This document shows positions 25,602 to 32,425 of a stretch of DNA of 35,717 bases, piece by piece. How positions within the stretch are numbered: the stretch's first letter is position 1; each line of letters opens with the position of its first letter. The position numbers and the translations under genes are program-made. This DNA comes from Parablautia muri (GTDB lineage: Bacteria; Bacillota; Clostridia; Lachnospirales; Lachnospiraceae), in contig NZ_QZDT01000037.1 in the NCBI RefSeq assembly GCF_009917485.1, positions 1 to 35,717 of the forward strand, read 5' to 3'. Under the pieces are notes generated by a model. The model worked only from the letters and a program-made list of their open reading frames with translations, was not told where the DNA came from and did no database searches.

Positions 25602-25621
25602 TTCTTACAAACATGTAAGAA
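25602..25621 (-). promoter_or_regulatory. BceR operator of bceAB
   Basis: TTCTTACA (25602-25609), AACA, TGTAAGAA (25614-25621) form an 8 bp perfect dyad. Its core, TTACA-N4-TGTAA, matches the published BceR-type binding motif (TNACA-N4-TGTAA). A further TTCTTAC half-site lies just downstream on the minus-strand transcript (25591-25597 on the plus strand). A poor -35 with TACAAT as -10 near 25560 fits activator-dependent transcription. Confidence 0.85.
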
Positions 25622-25633
25622 GTGCAGGACATA

Positions 25634-26647
25634 TCAGCCCTGCACCCCGATAACAAAATCGTTCATCTGAAAAGAAAGCGCAATCGTTGTCCCTTTGTTT
25701 TCCGAATAAGCAGTAAGCCCTATTCCCAACTTATCGCAAAGACGCTTGCAAAGATACAAACCTATTCCAGTAGAATTTTTTCCAGTCCGCCCATTCCTGC
25801 CAGTAAATCCTTTTTCAAAAATACGGGGTAAATCACTTTTGGGAATGCCTATCCCATTATCGCTGATAGACAAAACAATCCTGTCATTTGTCTTTATTGT
25901 AGAAAAATGCAAAGCAGGATGTTCTGTGCGATATTTTATCGCATTGCCTATCATCTGATTTAAGATGAACCGTACCCACTTATCATCAGTGTAAACCCTG
26001 TTTTCTATATCCTCTATTGTAATCGTCATATTACTTTGGCGCAGGAGATATTTATTGTCTGCGATTGCACTATGCACAACATCACATAAGTCTATCTCAC
26101 GAACAAAATAGTCTTTCTCTGTATGTTCACTTCGGGCATAATAAAGTGCTTGTTCCGTATATTGATTGATATTTTCTAACTCTGCCAGTATCTCTCTGGC
26201 AAAGGGGGAACGGTTATTCTCACAGAGCAGCTTCATTGCTGTAATCGGTGTTTTTACTTCATGTATCCACTGCTCAATATATTCTTTATATTCTTTTCGC
26301 TCATTCTGTATTGCACCTATTTTTTCAAGCATGGATTTTTCCGCCATCTTCATAATCTGATAAAAAACCTGCTCGTCTGCTTTCTCTGGTATCGTCATAA
26401 TTTCCGGTATTAGATACCGTTCTTCTAACTGTTCTGTCATATCCAGTAATTTATTCAGATACCTTTTTCGCACATAGTAGACAACTGACAGATACGCGGT
26501 TAAGATAATGAGCCAAACTATAAAGATAAACAGAACAGTTTGAAGTCTGTTTCCACTTGCAAGTAAAAACAGGGCAAGTGCCAACATACCTATAAGGTTT
26601 ACAAGAATAGCCGGTACTTGATTTTTTAGATATAGTCTTCCACTCAT
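25634..26647 (-). CDS. bceS: BceS-type intramembrane-sensing histidine kinase
   Basis: A 337-residue kinase with two membrane helices (about 13-31 and 37-57) and almost no extracellular loop, the hallmark of BceS-like kinases that sense through the BceAB transporter. The phospho-acceptor His129 is in WIHEVKTPITAMK, and the ATPase domain has NQMIGNAIKY and SDNGIGIPKSDLP. The start overlaps the end of bceR by four bases (ATGA). Confidence 0.92.
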   Translation of the reverse strand: MSGRLYLKNQVPAILVNLIGMLALALFLLASGNRLQTVLFIFIVWLIILTAYLSVVYYVRKRYLNKLLDMTEQLEERYLIPEIMTIPEKADEQVFYQIMKMAEKSMLEKIGAIQNERKEYKEYIEQWIHEVKTPITAMKLLCENNRSPFAREILAELENINQYTEQALYYARSEHTEKDYFVREIDLCDVVHSAIADNKYLLRQSNMTITIEDIENRVYTDDKWVRFILNQMIGNAIKYRTEHPALHFSTIKTNDRIVLSISDNGIGIPKSDLPRIFEKGFTGRNGRTGKNSTGIGLYLCKRLCDKLGIGLTAYSENKGTTIALSFQMNDFVIGVQG

Positions 26648-27312
26648 AATGTATATCCTTGTCTGTGTTTTGTTTTAATAAAATCGGTAAGCCCGATTTT
26701 ATTAAGCTTATCACGAATACGTGTAACATTGACACTCAGGGCATTATCATCCACATATAGCTGATTATCCCAAAGGAAGTCCACAATGTCATTTCGGGAG
26801 CAAATTTTCCCGGCGTTCTTAAAAAGATAGTATAGGATTTTCAATTCATTTTTTGTCAATTCTACCTTTTGCTCCTTGTATTCTATTACGCTGCTTTCCA
26901 AATGCAGACTTACCCCGTTCCATGTGAAAAATTCTGCTTGCGAGGAAGGGTATGCCCGTTTTAACAATGCAGCAATTTTTGCAAGCAGGATTGCAGTGTT
27001 GTAAGGTTTTGTAATAAAAGCGTCACCCCCCAGCATAATGCTGTTCAGTTCGTCCATATCCGTGTTGCTGCTTGTCACAAACACAATGGGAATATCTGAA
27101 AAAGTGCGAATCTCCGAACATATTTCAAAGCCATTGTTCCCCGGCAGCTTTATATCCAAAATAACCAATTGCGGAGCAAAAGCCTTTACCTGCTGGATTG
27201 TCTGGGAAAAATCTATAACCGCAAGAACCTCATATCCATTCCCAGACAAAAGGGTTTTTAGCTGCGCCTGTATGGTAAGATCATCTTCAATGATTAGTAT
27301 TTTCTGCTTCAT
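26644..27312 (-). CDS. bceR: BceR-type OmpR-family response regulator
   Basis: A 222-residue regulator with a receiver domain (acidic pocket Glu9-Asp10-Asp11, phospho-acceptor Asp53 in VILDIKLPGNNG, Lys in FITKPYN) and a winged-helix DNA-binding domain from about residue 128 (VELTKNELKILYYLFKNAG). The ATG at 27312 follows GGGAGGTG; the longer frame upstream is not needed. Upstream, TGCCGC pairs with GCGGCA at 27337-27351. It should act on the operator ahead of bceA. Confidence 0.93.
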   Translation of the reverse strand: MKQKILIIEDDLTIQAQLKTLLSGNGYEVLAVIDFSQTIQQVKAFAPQLVILDIKLPGNNGFEICSEIRTFSDIPIVFVTSSNTDMDELNSIMLGGDAFITKPYNTAILLAKIAALLKRAYPSSQAEFFTWNGVSLHLESSVIEYKEQKVELTKNELKILYYLFKNAGKICSRNDIVDFLWDNQLYVDDNALSVNVTRIRDKLNKIGLTDFIKTKHRQGYTL

Positions 27313-27372
27313 GAAAACACCTCCCTGACACCAACATGCCGCCTTGCGGCACAAACATTATGTAAGTACAAC

Positions 27373-27669
27373 CTATATGCTTTTCATGTACTGTTTCAGC
27401 TGATCATAAAAATTTTCTCTCGTTCCGGCCATAATCACAACAGTCACCTTATCCTCCAGATATTCTACTGTATATGCCAGCTCACAATTTGTTTTATTAT
27501 AATAAATATCATACCCATACACCCCAGATAAATCTCCGGTTTTGGCTTCCCCAACTGTAAGATCCTCTTTTATCTTATCAACCGCTTCCTGATACAGCAT
27601 TTTCAATTTCTTATCTTTCAATTGATTGATAAATTTCGCTGCAGACGGAAGAAAACGTACGTCTGTCAT
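27373..27669 (-). CDS. RelE/ParE-family toxin
   Basis: A 98-residue RelE/ParE-superfamily toxin, usually a ribosome-dependent mRNA interferase or gyrase inhibitor. The compact basic protein has the N-terminal MTDVRFLPSAAKFINQLKD helices and the C-terminal strand VTVVIMAGTRENFYDQLKQY typical of the family. Its start overlaps the stop of the preceding antitoxin frame by four bases (ATGA), the normal order for these systems. The antitoxin has lost its N-terminus, so an active toxin would be unneutralised unless another antitoxin acts in trans or the gene is silent. Confidence 0.8.
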   Translation of the reverse strand: MTDVRFLPSAAKFINQLKDKKLKMLYQEAVDKIKEDLTVGEAKTGDLSGVYGYDIYYNKTNCELAYTVEYLEDKVTVVIMAGTRENFYDQLKQYMKSI

Positions 27670-27824
27670 TCCTGATCCTCCGCACCAAAAACATCTTCAT
27701 AGGAAATATGACCAGACTCTGAGGATGCAGCCTGCTCTGCATCCTCAAGCATTGCTTCAACGGCTGGGCGTACCTGCCCCTGTGCCTTTTTAAAACGCTC
27801 CAAAAGATTGGTACTTTCTGCCAC
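27666..27824 (-). pseudogene. C-terminal remnant of the cognate antitoxin
   Basis: Just upstream of the toxin, in the coupled frame, about 52 codons remain open (ending SYEDVFGAEDQE and TGA). The tail is acidic, like toxin-binding tails of RelB/Phd-type antitoxins. Upstream of about 27825 the sequence changes abruptly to recombinase coding sequence on the other strand, so the DNA-binding N-terminus and the native promoter are gone. A GTG at 27824 is the only possible start and has no good ribosome site. Confidence 0.7.
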
Positions 27825-27828
27825 AGGG

Positions 27829-27942
27829 CGGTATCTGAAGCTCACGGCCGAGGCGTTCCCGGACCTCGTTGGCAGGGTGAATGCCGCCTACGCGGACATC
27901 ATACCGGATATGGAGGTGAAGACAGAGTATGAAGACGACTGA
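27829..27942 (+). pseudogene. C-terminal remnant of tyrosine recombinase 1 (RIT-like)
   Basis: An open frame of 37 codons (YLKLTAEAFPDLVGRVNAAY and on to a TGA at 27940) matches the tail that follows the catalytic Tyr in the first recombinase of recombinase-in-trio elements. It overlaps the start of the next recombinase by 14 bases, as in intact trios. Everything upstream, including the catalytic domain, is missing at the junction near 27825. Confidence 0.65.
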
Positions 27943-28938
27943 GTTTGCCCGGATCCTCAGCAGCTTTCTGTTGGACGAGCTGCCCATGGCAAGGAACCAA
28001 AGCAGGAATACCATATCTTCCTATAGGGACACCTATGTGAAACTGCTCACCTATTTCAGGGACCAGCTCGGGATCAACCCTGAAAAGCTGAATGTCAGCG
28101 ACATGTCCAAGGAAAGGATATCCGGCTTCCTGAACTGGCTGGAAGCTGAATGCGGCAACAGCATAAGCACCCGTAACCAGCGGCTTGCGGCCATCCATTC
28201 ACTGTTCAGATACATACAGATCCAGACTCCGGAATATATGTTCCAATGCCAGCAGGTCCTATCCATTCCCTATAAAAAGGCAGACAAAAAGCAGATGGGA
28301 TACCTGAGCGAGGAAGAAACCAAAACACTTCTGGCACTGCCTGACGCATCGACAAGGAAAGGGCGCAGGGACCAGATGCTGCCCACCCTTCTTTATGACA
28401 GCGGTGCCCGTGTACAGGAACTTGCGGATCTCTGTGTCGGCAACGTACGGCTTGATGCACCTGCCCAGGTAAAGCTGTTCGGAAAGGGCAGAAAGAGCCG
28501 CAGCGTCCCACTGATGGACAAAACGGTATCTCTATTGAAACAGTATCTGTCTGAACATGGGCTTGATGGCCCGGCCCACTATGGGCATCCTCTGTTCTTT
28601 AATTCACAAGGGAAACAACTCACACGCCAGGGCATTGCATATATCTACTCAAAAAATATGCTTCTGGATGTGGCATTACAGAAATATCACCACACAAAAG
28701 CCGCCACACAAAAGCCATGCACCTGACAGAGGCAGATATAAATCCTATCTTCATAAGGGACTTCCTGTGTCACACGGATCTGAAAGTCACTGAGATATAC
28801 TCAAAAACAAGCATCAAGATGAAGAAAGCGGCACTGGATAAAATGAAATCCGACAAGGACATAGTGCCTGATAAACCCAAAGCCGATTGGACGGAGGATA
28901 AATCACTCCTTGATTGGCTTAATGGACTTAAGCAATAA
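27929..28938 (+). pseudogene. Tyrosine recombinase 2 (RIT-like), frameshifted
   Basis: A phage-integrase-type recombinase with a SAM-like core-binding domain at residues 1-105 (MKTTEFARILSSFLLDELPM) and a catalytic domain. Arg161 (DSGARVQEL) and Lys187 (GKGRKSR) are present, and, past the break, FLCHTDLKVTEIYSKTS with the nucleophile Tyr. A 14-base tandem duplication at 28690-28717 shifts the frame; without it the protein reads QKYHHTKAMHLTEADINPIF. The HxxR box appears degenerate (QKYH), and LGH is LCH. GGAGG within recombinase 1 serves its start. Almost certainly inactive. Confidence 0.75.
28690..28717 (+). repeat. 14-base tandem duplication breaking recombinase 2
   Basis: CCACACAAAAGCCG (28690-28703) is followed directly by CCACACAAAAGCCA (28704-28717), identical at 13 of 14 positions. 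Removing one unit restores a continuous recombinase frame, so it is a slippage-type duplication after the gene stopped being needed. Confidence 0.85.
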
Positions 28939-29291
28939 TTATGGAAAGTAAATCCTGGCAGGTTCCGCTTATATATGGGAATCTGTCAGCGATAGTTACC
29001 ATAATATTTTGCTTTCCATAATAGATTTTATGGAAAGCTTGTCATAAAATCTATGCACGTGCTAACCCGGAAATAAAAAGAAAGGCAATAGAAGAAGCAT
29101 CTGCATCCATACTTCCGGAAGAAAAATTTGACAGGCAGGAAAAAGCTGATCTGATTGCATGGTTAAAAGAACTCATTTAATAATTATGGAAAGTCTTTCT
29201 TCGTAAGATTCCCTTAAAAATGGGAAAAAGGAAAAAGACTTTCCATAATAAATCACTATACATAAGCGGCTTTATGTATAGCTTTCCATAA
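28939..29291. repeat. Cluster of six TTATGGAAAG decamers, probable recombinase end sites
   Basis: TTATGGAAAG occurs at 28939, 29028 and 29184 on the plus strand and inverted at 29012, 29239 and 29282. The units bound two small inverted-repeat segments: 28939-29021, and 29184-29248 where the arms extend to 15 bp (TTATGGAAAGTCTTT). A perfect 12 bp dyad (ATAGATTTTATG 29021-29032 with CATAAAATCTAT 29043-29054) overlaps one unit. Recombinase 2 and recombinase 3 both end in TAA followed by the same AATTATGGAAAGT. These look like recombination ends of the element. Confidence 0.6.
29040..29180 (+). pseudogene. C-terminal remnant of tyrosine recombinase 3 (RIT-like)
   Basis: The frame HKIYARANPEIKRKAIEEAS runs to a TAA at 29178 and is the tail of the third recombinase of a trio; the Tyr of KIYARA is in the position of the nucleophile. 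The N-terminal 300 residues are absent and replaced by the decamer cluster. This completes the three-recombinase set (1, 2, 3 in order) in one 1.35 kb remnant. Confidence 0.65.
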
Positions 29292-29372
29292 GGCTGCAAC
29301 AACTAAGCTACCAAAGGACATCAGCAATGCTAATATTCCAATGAAAATCGAAATGATTTCAAAAGCTGTCAT
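29256..29372 (-). CDS. Small Hol_Tox-like hydrophobic peptide (putative type I toxin)
   Basis: A 38-residue frame, starting MTAFEIISIFIGILALLMSF and ending in LWKAIHKAAYV. It has an acidic residue near the start, one membrane helix (about 6-28) and a basic tail, the pattern of putative holin-like toxins (Hol_Tox, related to TxpA/BsrG type I toxins). GGAGG lies 8 bases ahead of the ATG, and a good extended promoter lies 85 bases upstream (29464-29492). Its stop codon falls inside the dyad CTATACATAA/TTATGTATAG (29256-29280), which may end the mRNA or host the antisense RNA. No antitoxin RNA could be assigned. Confidence 0.75.
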   Translation of the reverse strand: MTAFEIISIFIGILALLMSFGSLVVAALWKAIHKAAYV

Positions 29373-29463
29373 CGGCGCCACCTCCCTTCCTATGTATTCC
29401 GGCACGCCGGTTTTCATAAACTCGGGAGGCTACCATCCTGTCATGGGTACTTTCCGTAGATGT

Positions 29464-29492
29464 ATTGTAACACGAAGATATATGAATGGCAA
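29464..29492 (-). promoter_or_regulatory. Promoter of the Hol_Tox-like gene
   Basis: Minus-strand -35 TTGCCA (29492-29487), a 17-base spacer and an extended -10 TG-T-TACAAT (TACAAT at 29469-29464). The predicted leader is about 85 bases and contains a small CCGGCGTGCCGG dyad ahead of the ribosome site, which could control toxin translation. Confidence 0.65.
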
Positions 29493-29794
29493 TTAGTTCT
29501 TTAGATTTCTTGCAGGTATCACGATATCCACCCCAAATCCAGTATTCATCAAATAAATAGAGCCATTTTAGAGCCAACAGGCATAAAGCAATCCCGGAAG
29601 CACTCATTTTATCAGCATTTCCGGGATTCTATCCGTTACTCGAACTCCCTATAGCCATAACATAATTTTTAAATATTTGATTGTTTTTTAAGGGTTTTCA
29701 TAGCTATAATATCCATATTTCACGCCGTATTTGCAGTTTCAGAGCAAACAGGTATCATGCGGGTATCACAGATTTTCCCCTTGACTGCCATATC
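29493..29794. other. Gene-free accessory stretch
   Basis: No credible gene. AATCCCGGAA (29590-29599) is repeated inverted at 29619-29628, a 10 bp hairpin without a T-run on either side. Short open frames on the minus strand here are low-complexity and lack ribosome sites. Confidence 0.4.
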
Positions 29795-29816
29795 TACATG
29801 GTGCTAGCACCATGTA
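29795..29816. repeat. Perfect 22-base palindrome
   Basis: TACATGGTGCT followed by its exact reverse complement, with no loop. It lies between the 3' end of the toxN pseudogene and the gene-free stretch, so it does not sit ahead of any intact gene. It looks like an operator for a dimeric regulator, perhaps of a lost toxin-antitoxin pair, or a recombination end. Confidence 0.7.
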
Positions 29817-29837
29817 ATTAACACTCCTAAAGAACAA

Positions 29838-30305
29838 CTATTTGCTCTGCTTCAACTTTTCTAATATGGCTATCACATTCGGCTGCGTTGGCATAAATTT
29901 TACACCACGCTTCAGCATACCCATAACCTTTTTTGCTTTCTGTTCAATCTCTTTAGCAGTATGCTCACTTGTCAGCATCAAATGATTTCCGGCTATGGTA
30001 TATTCTCGCTCTATGTACTCTGTTATTGGAAACATATCCTGTATCAAAAACGCACTTTGCCTGCTATCATCCAATTTCACAATATGGATAATATCACAGG
30101 GCTTTCCTGCTTTCTATTTCTTCTCTACAATTCGTTTATATTTATAAATTTGGCTGGACAAGGGTATCATCCAATAAATTCCTCTGCTTGTATCTTCAAA
30201 GCAATAATAGTGTGGTCTATTTCCTGCCTTATTGCCTTTGAGATATGGATCAGACATATCCTCAAAAAACTTGTCTTTTATAATATAAAACCCTGTTTTT
30301 TTCAT
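29838..30305 (-). pseudogene. Type III toxin ToxN/CptN-like, interrupted by in-frame TAG
   Basis: Two open stretches in the same frame make a 155-codon toxin of the ToxN/AbiQ endoribonuclease family, nearest to the clostridial CptN branch: MKKTGFYIIKDKFFEDMSDP, then PHYYCFED, IYWMIPLSSQIYKYKR, KPCDIIHIVKLDD, FLIQDMFPITEYIEREYTIA and a C-terminal RGVKFMPTQP. Codon 64 is TAG (30116-30114); the frame is otherwise intact, so this is a single nonsense change, not a frameshift. A GTG at 30080 could restart only the last two-thirds at best. GAGG lies nine bases ahead of the ATG. Such toxins cut RNA and abort phage infection unless bound by their repeat RNA. Confidence 0.8.
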
Positions 30306-30325
30306 TCGTTCCAACCTCACTACGG

Positions 30326-30356
30326 AAAAAAGTCCCCCACCTTGCGGCGAAGGACT
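30326..30356 (-). terminator. Terminator between type III RNA antitoxin and toxin
   Basis: AGTCC (30356-30352) pairs with GGACT (30335-30331), with CGCC/GGTG inside around GCAA, followed by six T on the minus strand. In ToxIN-type systems a leaky terminator here keeps the antitoxin RNA in excess over toxin mRNA; position and shape fit exactly. Confidence 0.85.
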
Positions 30357-30414
30357 ATACTTTCGACCCAACCACTTATATACCGCATATTGGTCAGCGG
30401 TAAACTTTCTTTGT
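30352..30414 (-). ncRNA. Type III antitoxin RNA (CptI-like)
   Basis: Between promoter and terminator lies one 45-base unit (30408-30364, starting AAAGTTTACCGC) plus a 12-base partial second unit (30363-30352, AAAGTATAGTCC, 8 of 12 identical). In the unit TACCGC pairs with GCGGTA, and the loop ACCAA can pair with TTGGGT further on, an H-type pseudoknot as in characterised type III antitoxins. With barely more than one repeat, it is shorter than typical multi-repeat arrays. Confidence 0.75.
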
Positions 30415-30420
30415 ATCTAC

Positions 30421-30449
30421 ATTCTAACAAGCACAAAGAAAAAAGTCAA
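30421..30449 (-). promoter_or_regulatory. Promoter of the type III antitoxin-toxin locus
   Basis: Minus-strand TTGACT (30449-30444), a 17-base spacer and TAGAAT (30426-30421): a strong consensus-like promoter immediately ahead of the antitoxin repeat. Confidence 0.8.
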
Positions 30450-30799
30450 TAAAACTTTCCATTAAAATTTTATGCCAAAATGGTTGATTATCTCAAAAAA
30501 GACTTGATTTACGGGCATACAAGCAGGATTTCAAGCTGAATTTACTACCAATTTACTACTTTTGAGGGAAAGAGCTTTGATATGCCGCCCGGAACCCTGC
30601 CAGCCCAGCCACCAGCACACAGCATTGAGAAAGAATAAATGAAAACTGAATACGACGCATACGCGGCGTTTCTCTATCCCAACACGGGAGAACAGGAACG
30701 CCGCTTTTTTTATGCCCTCATGTTACGCAGTAGGGGCAAAAAGAGCCTTGCTATATGCGGCTTTGCGGGCGCACTTTTGCCGGGGACAGGGATTTATAC
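30450..30799 (+). other. Mobile-element remnant stretch with a plus-strand terminator
   Basis: No intact gene. AATTTACTACC is followed by AATTTACTACT near 30538-30559, a short tandem repeat. GCGGCGTT (30663-30670) pairs with AACGCCGC (30697-30704), followed by seven T: a good Rho-independent terminator on the plus strand, although no plus-strand gene precedes it now. This suggests that a gene once upstream has been deleted. Confidence 0.55.
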
Positions 30800-31585
30800 C
30801 TAACCCCGGCAAAATGGCGTTCTATCGCGTAACAAATCCACAATATCTGCCATATCATCAATATTCTTTTCGGTTGGTTTAATCTTTAGAAATTGGGTGA
30901 ATATGTAAGCAAGTTTCTGTTTGGAAGTGCCTGCAAAGTTTTCAGCTTTTTCAAGAATTTCTTCCCAATGTTCGGTTATGGTCTTAGGAGGGGCAGAATC
31001 AATATCGCCTTTATGGGCATTCCTGATGTCTTTGATAATGGCGTGCATATCGTCATCAATCACATGGGAAAAGTATTCATTCAGTTCAAGGTGCTGTGCT
31101 TTCAGCGTGTTTAATTGCAGGTTGTATTCATCAGGATTGTGCCGCTTCATCAGTGCCTTTCTGCTTGTGTCCACCACAAAATTAAGTGATTTGATCTGCA
31201 TATCAGCAAGACCGTCAACATATATCTCCAAGTCAAGCATGAGTTTTCGGAACTGTTCATGAGTGATAAGCTCTGACAGGAGCAGTGTGTTGATTTTGCG
31301 GTCTTTGAGAAGTGTCAGGGCAGCGTCACTCAGGTGCAGATTGGACAGGGCAATGTTGTCAAGCTGTCTGTTTTCAGTCATACCAAGCAGATAATCCGTT
31401 GATACTTCATAGAATTTTGCTAATTCGATGATGTTCCTATGGGGTATTTCTTTATAATCATCAGATTCATAAGAGCCAAGCGTGGAAGCAGGAATTTTTG
31501 TCTGCTGTGACAGTTGTTCTAAAGTCATTCCCTTTTCTACACGCAGGTCTTTCAGGCGTTCCTGTATGCTTAATTGCGTTTTCAT
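30800..31585 (-). CDS. XRE-family transcriptional regulator
   Basis: A 261-residue regulator with an N-terminal Cro/C1 helix-turn-helix (residues 8-68, KGMTLEQLSQQTKIPASTLG) and a long helical C-terminal region of unknown role. Proteins of this layout are common in clostridial conjugative transposons, where they control transfer or excision. AAAGGAG lies nine bases ahead of the ATG. It is divergent from the small protein at 31969, with a 383-base gap. No conjugation genes follow, so it is probably left over from an integrative element. Confidence 0.85.
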   Translation of the reverse strand: MKTQLSIQERLKDLRVEKGMTLEQLSQQTKIPASTLGSYESDDYKEIPHRNIIELAKFYEVSTDYLLGMTENRQLDNIALSNLHLSDAALTLLKDRKINTLLLSELITHEQFRKLMLDLEIYVDGLADMQIKSLNFVVDTSRKALMKRHNPDEYNLQLNTLKAQHLELNEYFSHVIDDDMHAIIKDIRNAHKGDIDSAPPKTITEHWEEILEKAENFAGTSKQKLAYIFTQFLKIKPTEKNIDDMADIVDLLRDRTPFCRG

Positions 31586-31968
31586 AGATAAATCTCTCCT
31601 TTACGAAAACAGAATATCACACAAACAGGCGGATTCCTACCGAAAATTTCCAGCATGATAGAAAAAATCTGTTTTTTGGAAGATTTCTGACATGGTGGAT
31701 ATACGGGAAAGCAGGGCGTTTTGTTGGATAATGACAGTACAACTGAATGACTGTCCAAGCTGATATAAACCGCCAAGACCAATTTTAAGAAAATTTGAGC
31801 GCCAATATTGGACGACACAGTGCCGACAAGGGTTGCCTGTCAGGAAACAGCAAGGGGAAAACAGCAATGATAGAAAACCGCCCAAGATTGAGTATATTTA
31901 TTTGGTACCGGAAGGGTACCGTTAAATTGGATTGGTGCCAGTTTCGGTACTGGAGAAAGGAGCATGGA
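31586..31968. other. Divergent gap between XRE regulator and small protein gene
   Basis: No credible gene. An extended -10 (TG-A-TATTCT) lies about 25 bases ahead of the XRE start on the minus strand. Near 31905-31950 there are GGTACCG motifs (GGTACCGGAAGGGTACCG) and a distant CGGTAC, which may be regulator-binding repeats. Otherwise unremarkable. Confidence 0.35.
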
Positions 31969-32232
31969 ATGAAATTATCAAGATATGAGCAGGAGGTTGT
32001 TATCAACTTTAATGCAGATGAAAGCGAAGCAACAATTTACACAGCTAATCTGGCATGGATACGGAAAATGGATAAGCTATGTAAAGAGTTTCCAGAGGTA
32101 ATAAGGTTAAAGTCATGGACGGAAGTAAGTAAGACCTATGTTTTACCCAAAAATCTTGTCAGGATTGGGAAACCGAGAACATTAAGCGAAGCTCAGCTTA
32201 GACATTTACGGGAGTTGCAGAACAGGGGATAA
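31969..32232 (+). CDS. Small conserved protein of integrative elements
   Basis: An 87-residue protein starting MKLSRYEQEVVINFNADESE. I recognise the opening as that of short proteins of unknown function found beside XRE regulators in clostridial integrative elements. The middle has IRKMDKLCKEFPEVIRL and SKTYVLPKNLVRIGKPRTLS. The open frame runs further upstream, but AAAGGAG sits seven bases ahead of this ATG. Function unknown. Confidence 0.7.
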   Translation: MKLSRYEQEVVINFNADESEATIYTANLAWIRKMDKLCKEFPEVIRLKSWTEVSKTYVLPKNLVRIGKPRTLSEAQLRHLRELQNRG

Positions 32233-32351
32233 GAATTTCGGATTGAGTGAAATGGGTAAAGTCAATAAAAGCAGTCACGTAACAGAAATCCATAAAATTC
32301 CGGAGTGTGGCGGATATTTAATGTATATATTGGTGCTTGTATACACAAATC

Positions 32352-32380
32352 TTGACGAAAACCTGCTCCCTGCATATAAT
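32352..32380 (+). promoter_or_regulatory. Promoter of the pyridoxamine-kinase operon
   Basis: TTGACG (32352-32357), a 17-base spacer and a perfect TATAAT (32375-32380). Directly upstream, TGTATATA (32322-32329) and TGTATACA (32338-32345) form an imperfect dyad that could be a GntR/MocR-type operator, by resemblance only. Confidence 0.75.
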
Positions 32381-32425
32381 TATTTCATTATAGATGAATT
32401 GAATTAACTGAAAGGCATGATGAAA

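Noticed and set aside
29359-29607. Minus-strand open frame of 82 codons ahead of the Hol_Tox-like gene
   Set aside because: It covers the promoter and ribosome site of the small toxin gene, lacks a good ribosome site, and its translation resembles nothing I know.
29838-30371. Two separate small genes in place of the type III toxin
   Set aside because: Both stretches are in the same frame, 11 codons apart across one TAG, and together match the ToxN/CptN family from end to end.
30352-30414. CRISPR-like repeat array
   Set aside because: There is a single 45-base unit plus a 12-base partial, with no spacers; context shows a type III antitoxin RNA. No CRISPR array or cas gene was seen anywhere.
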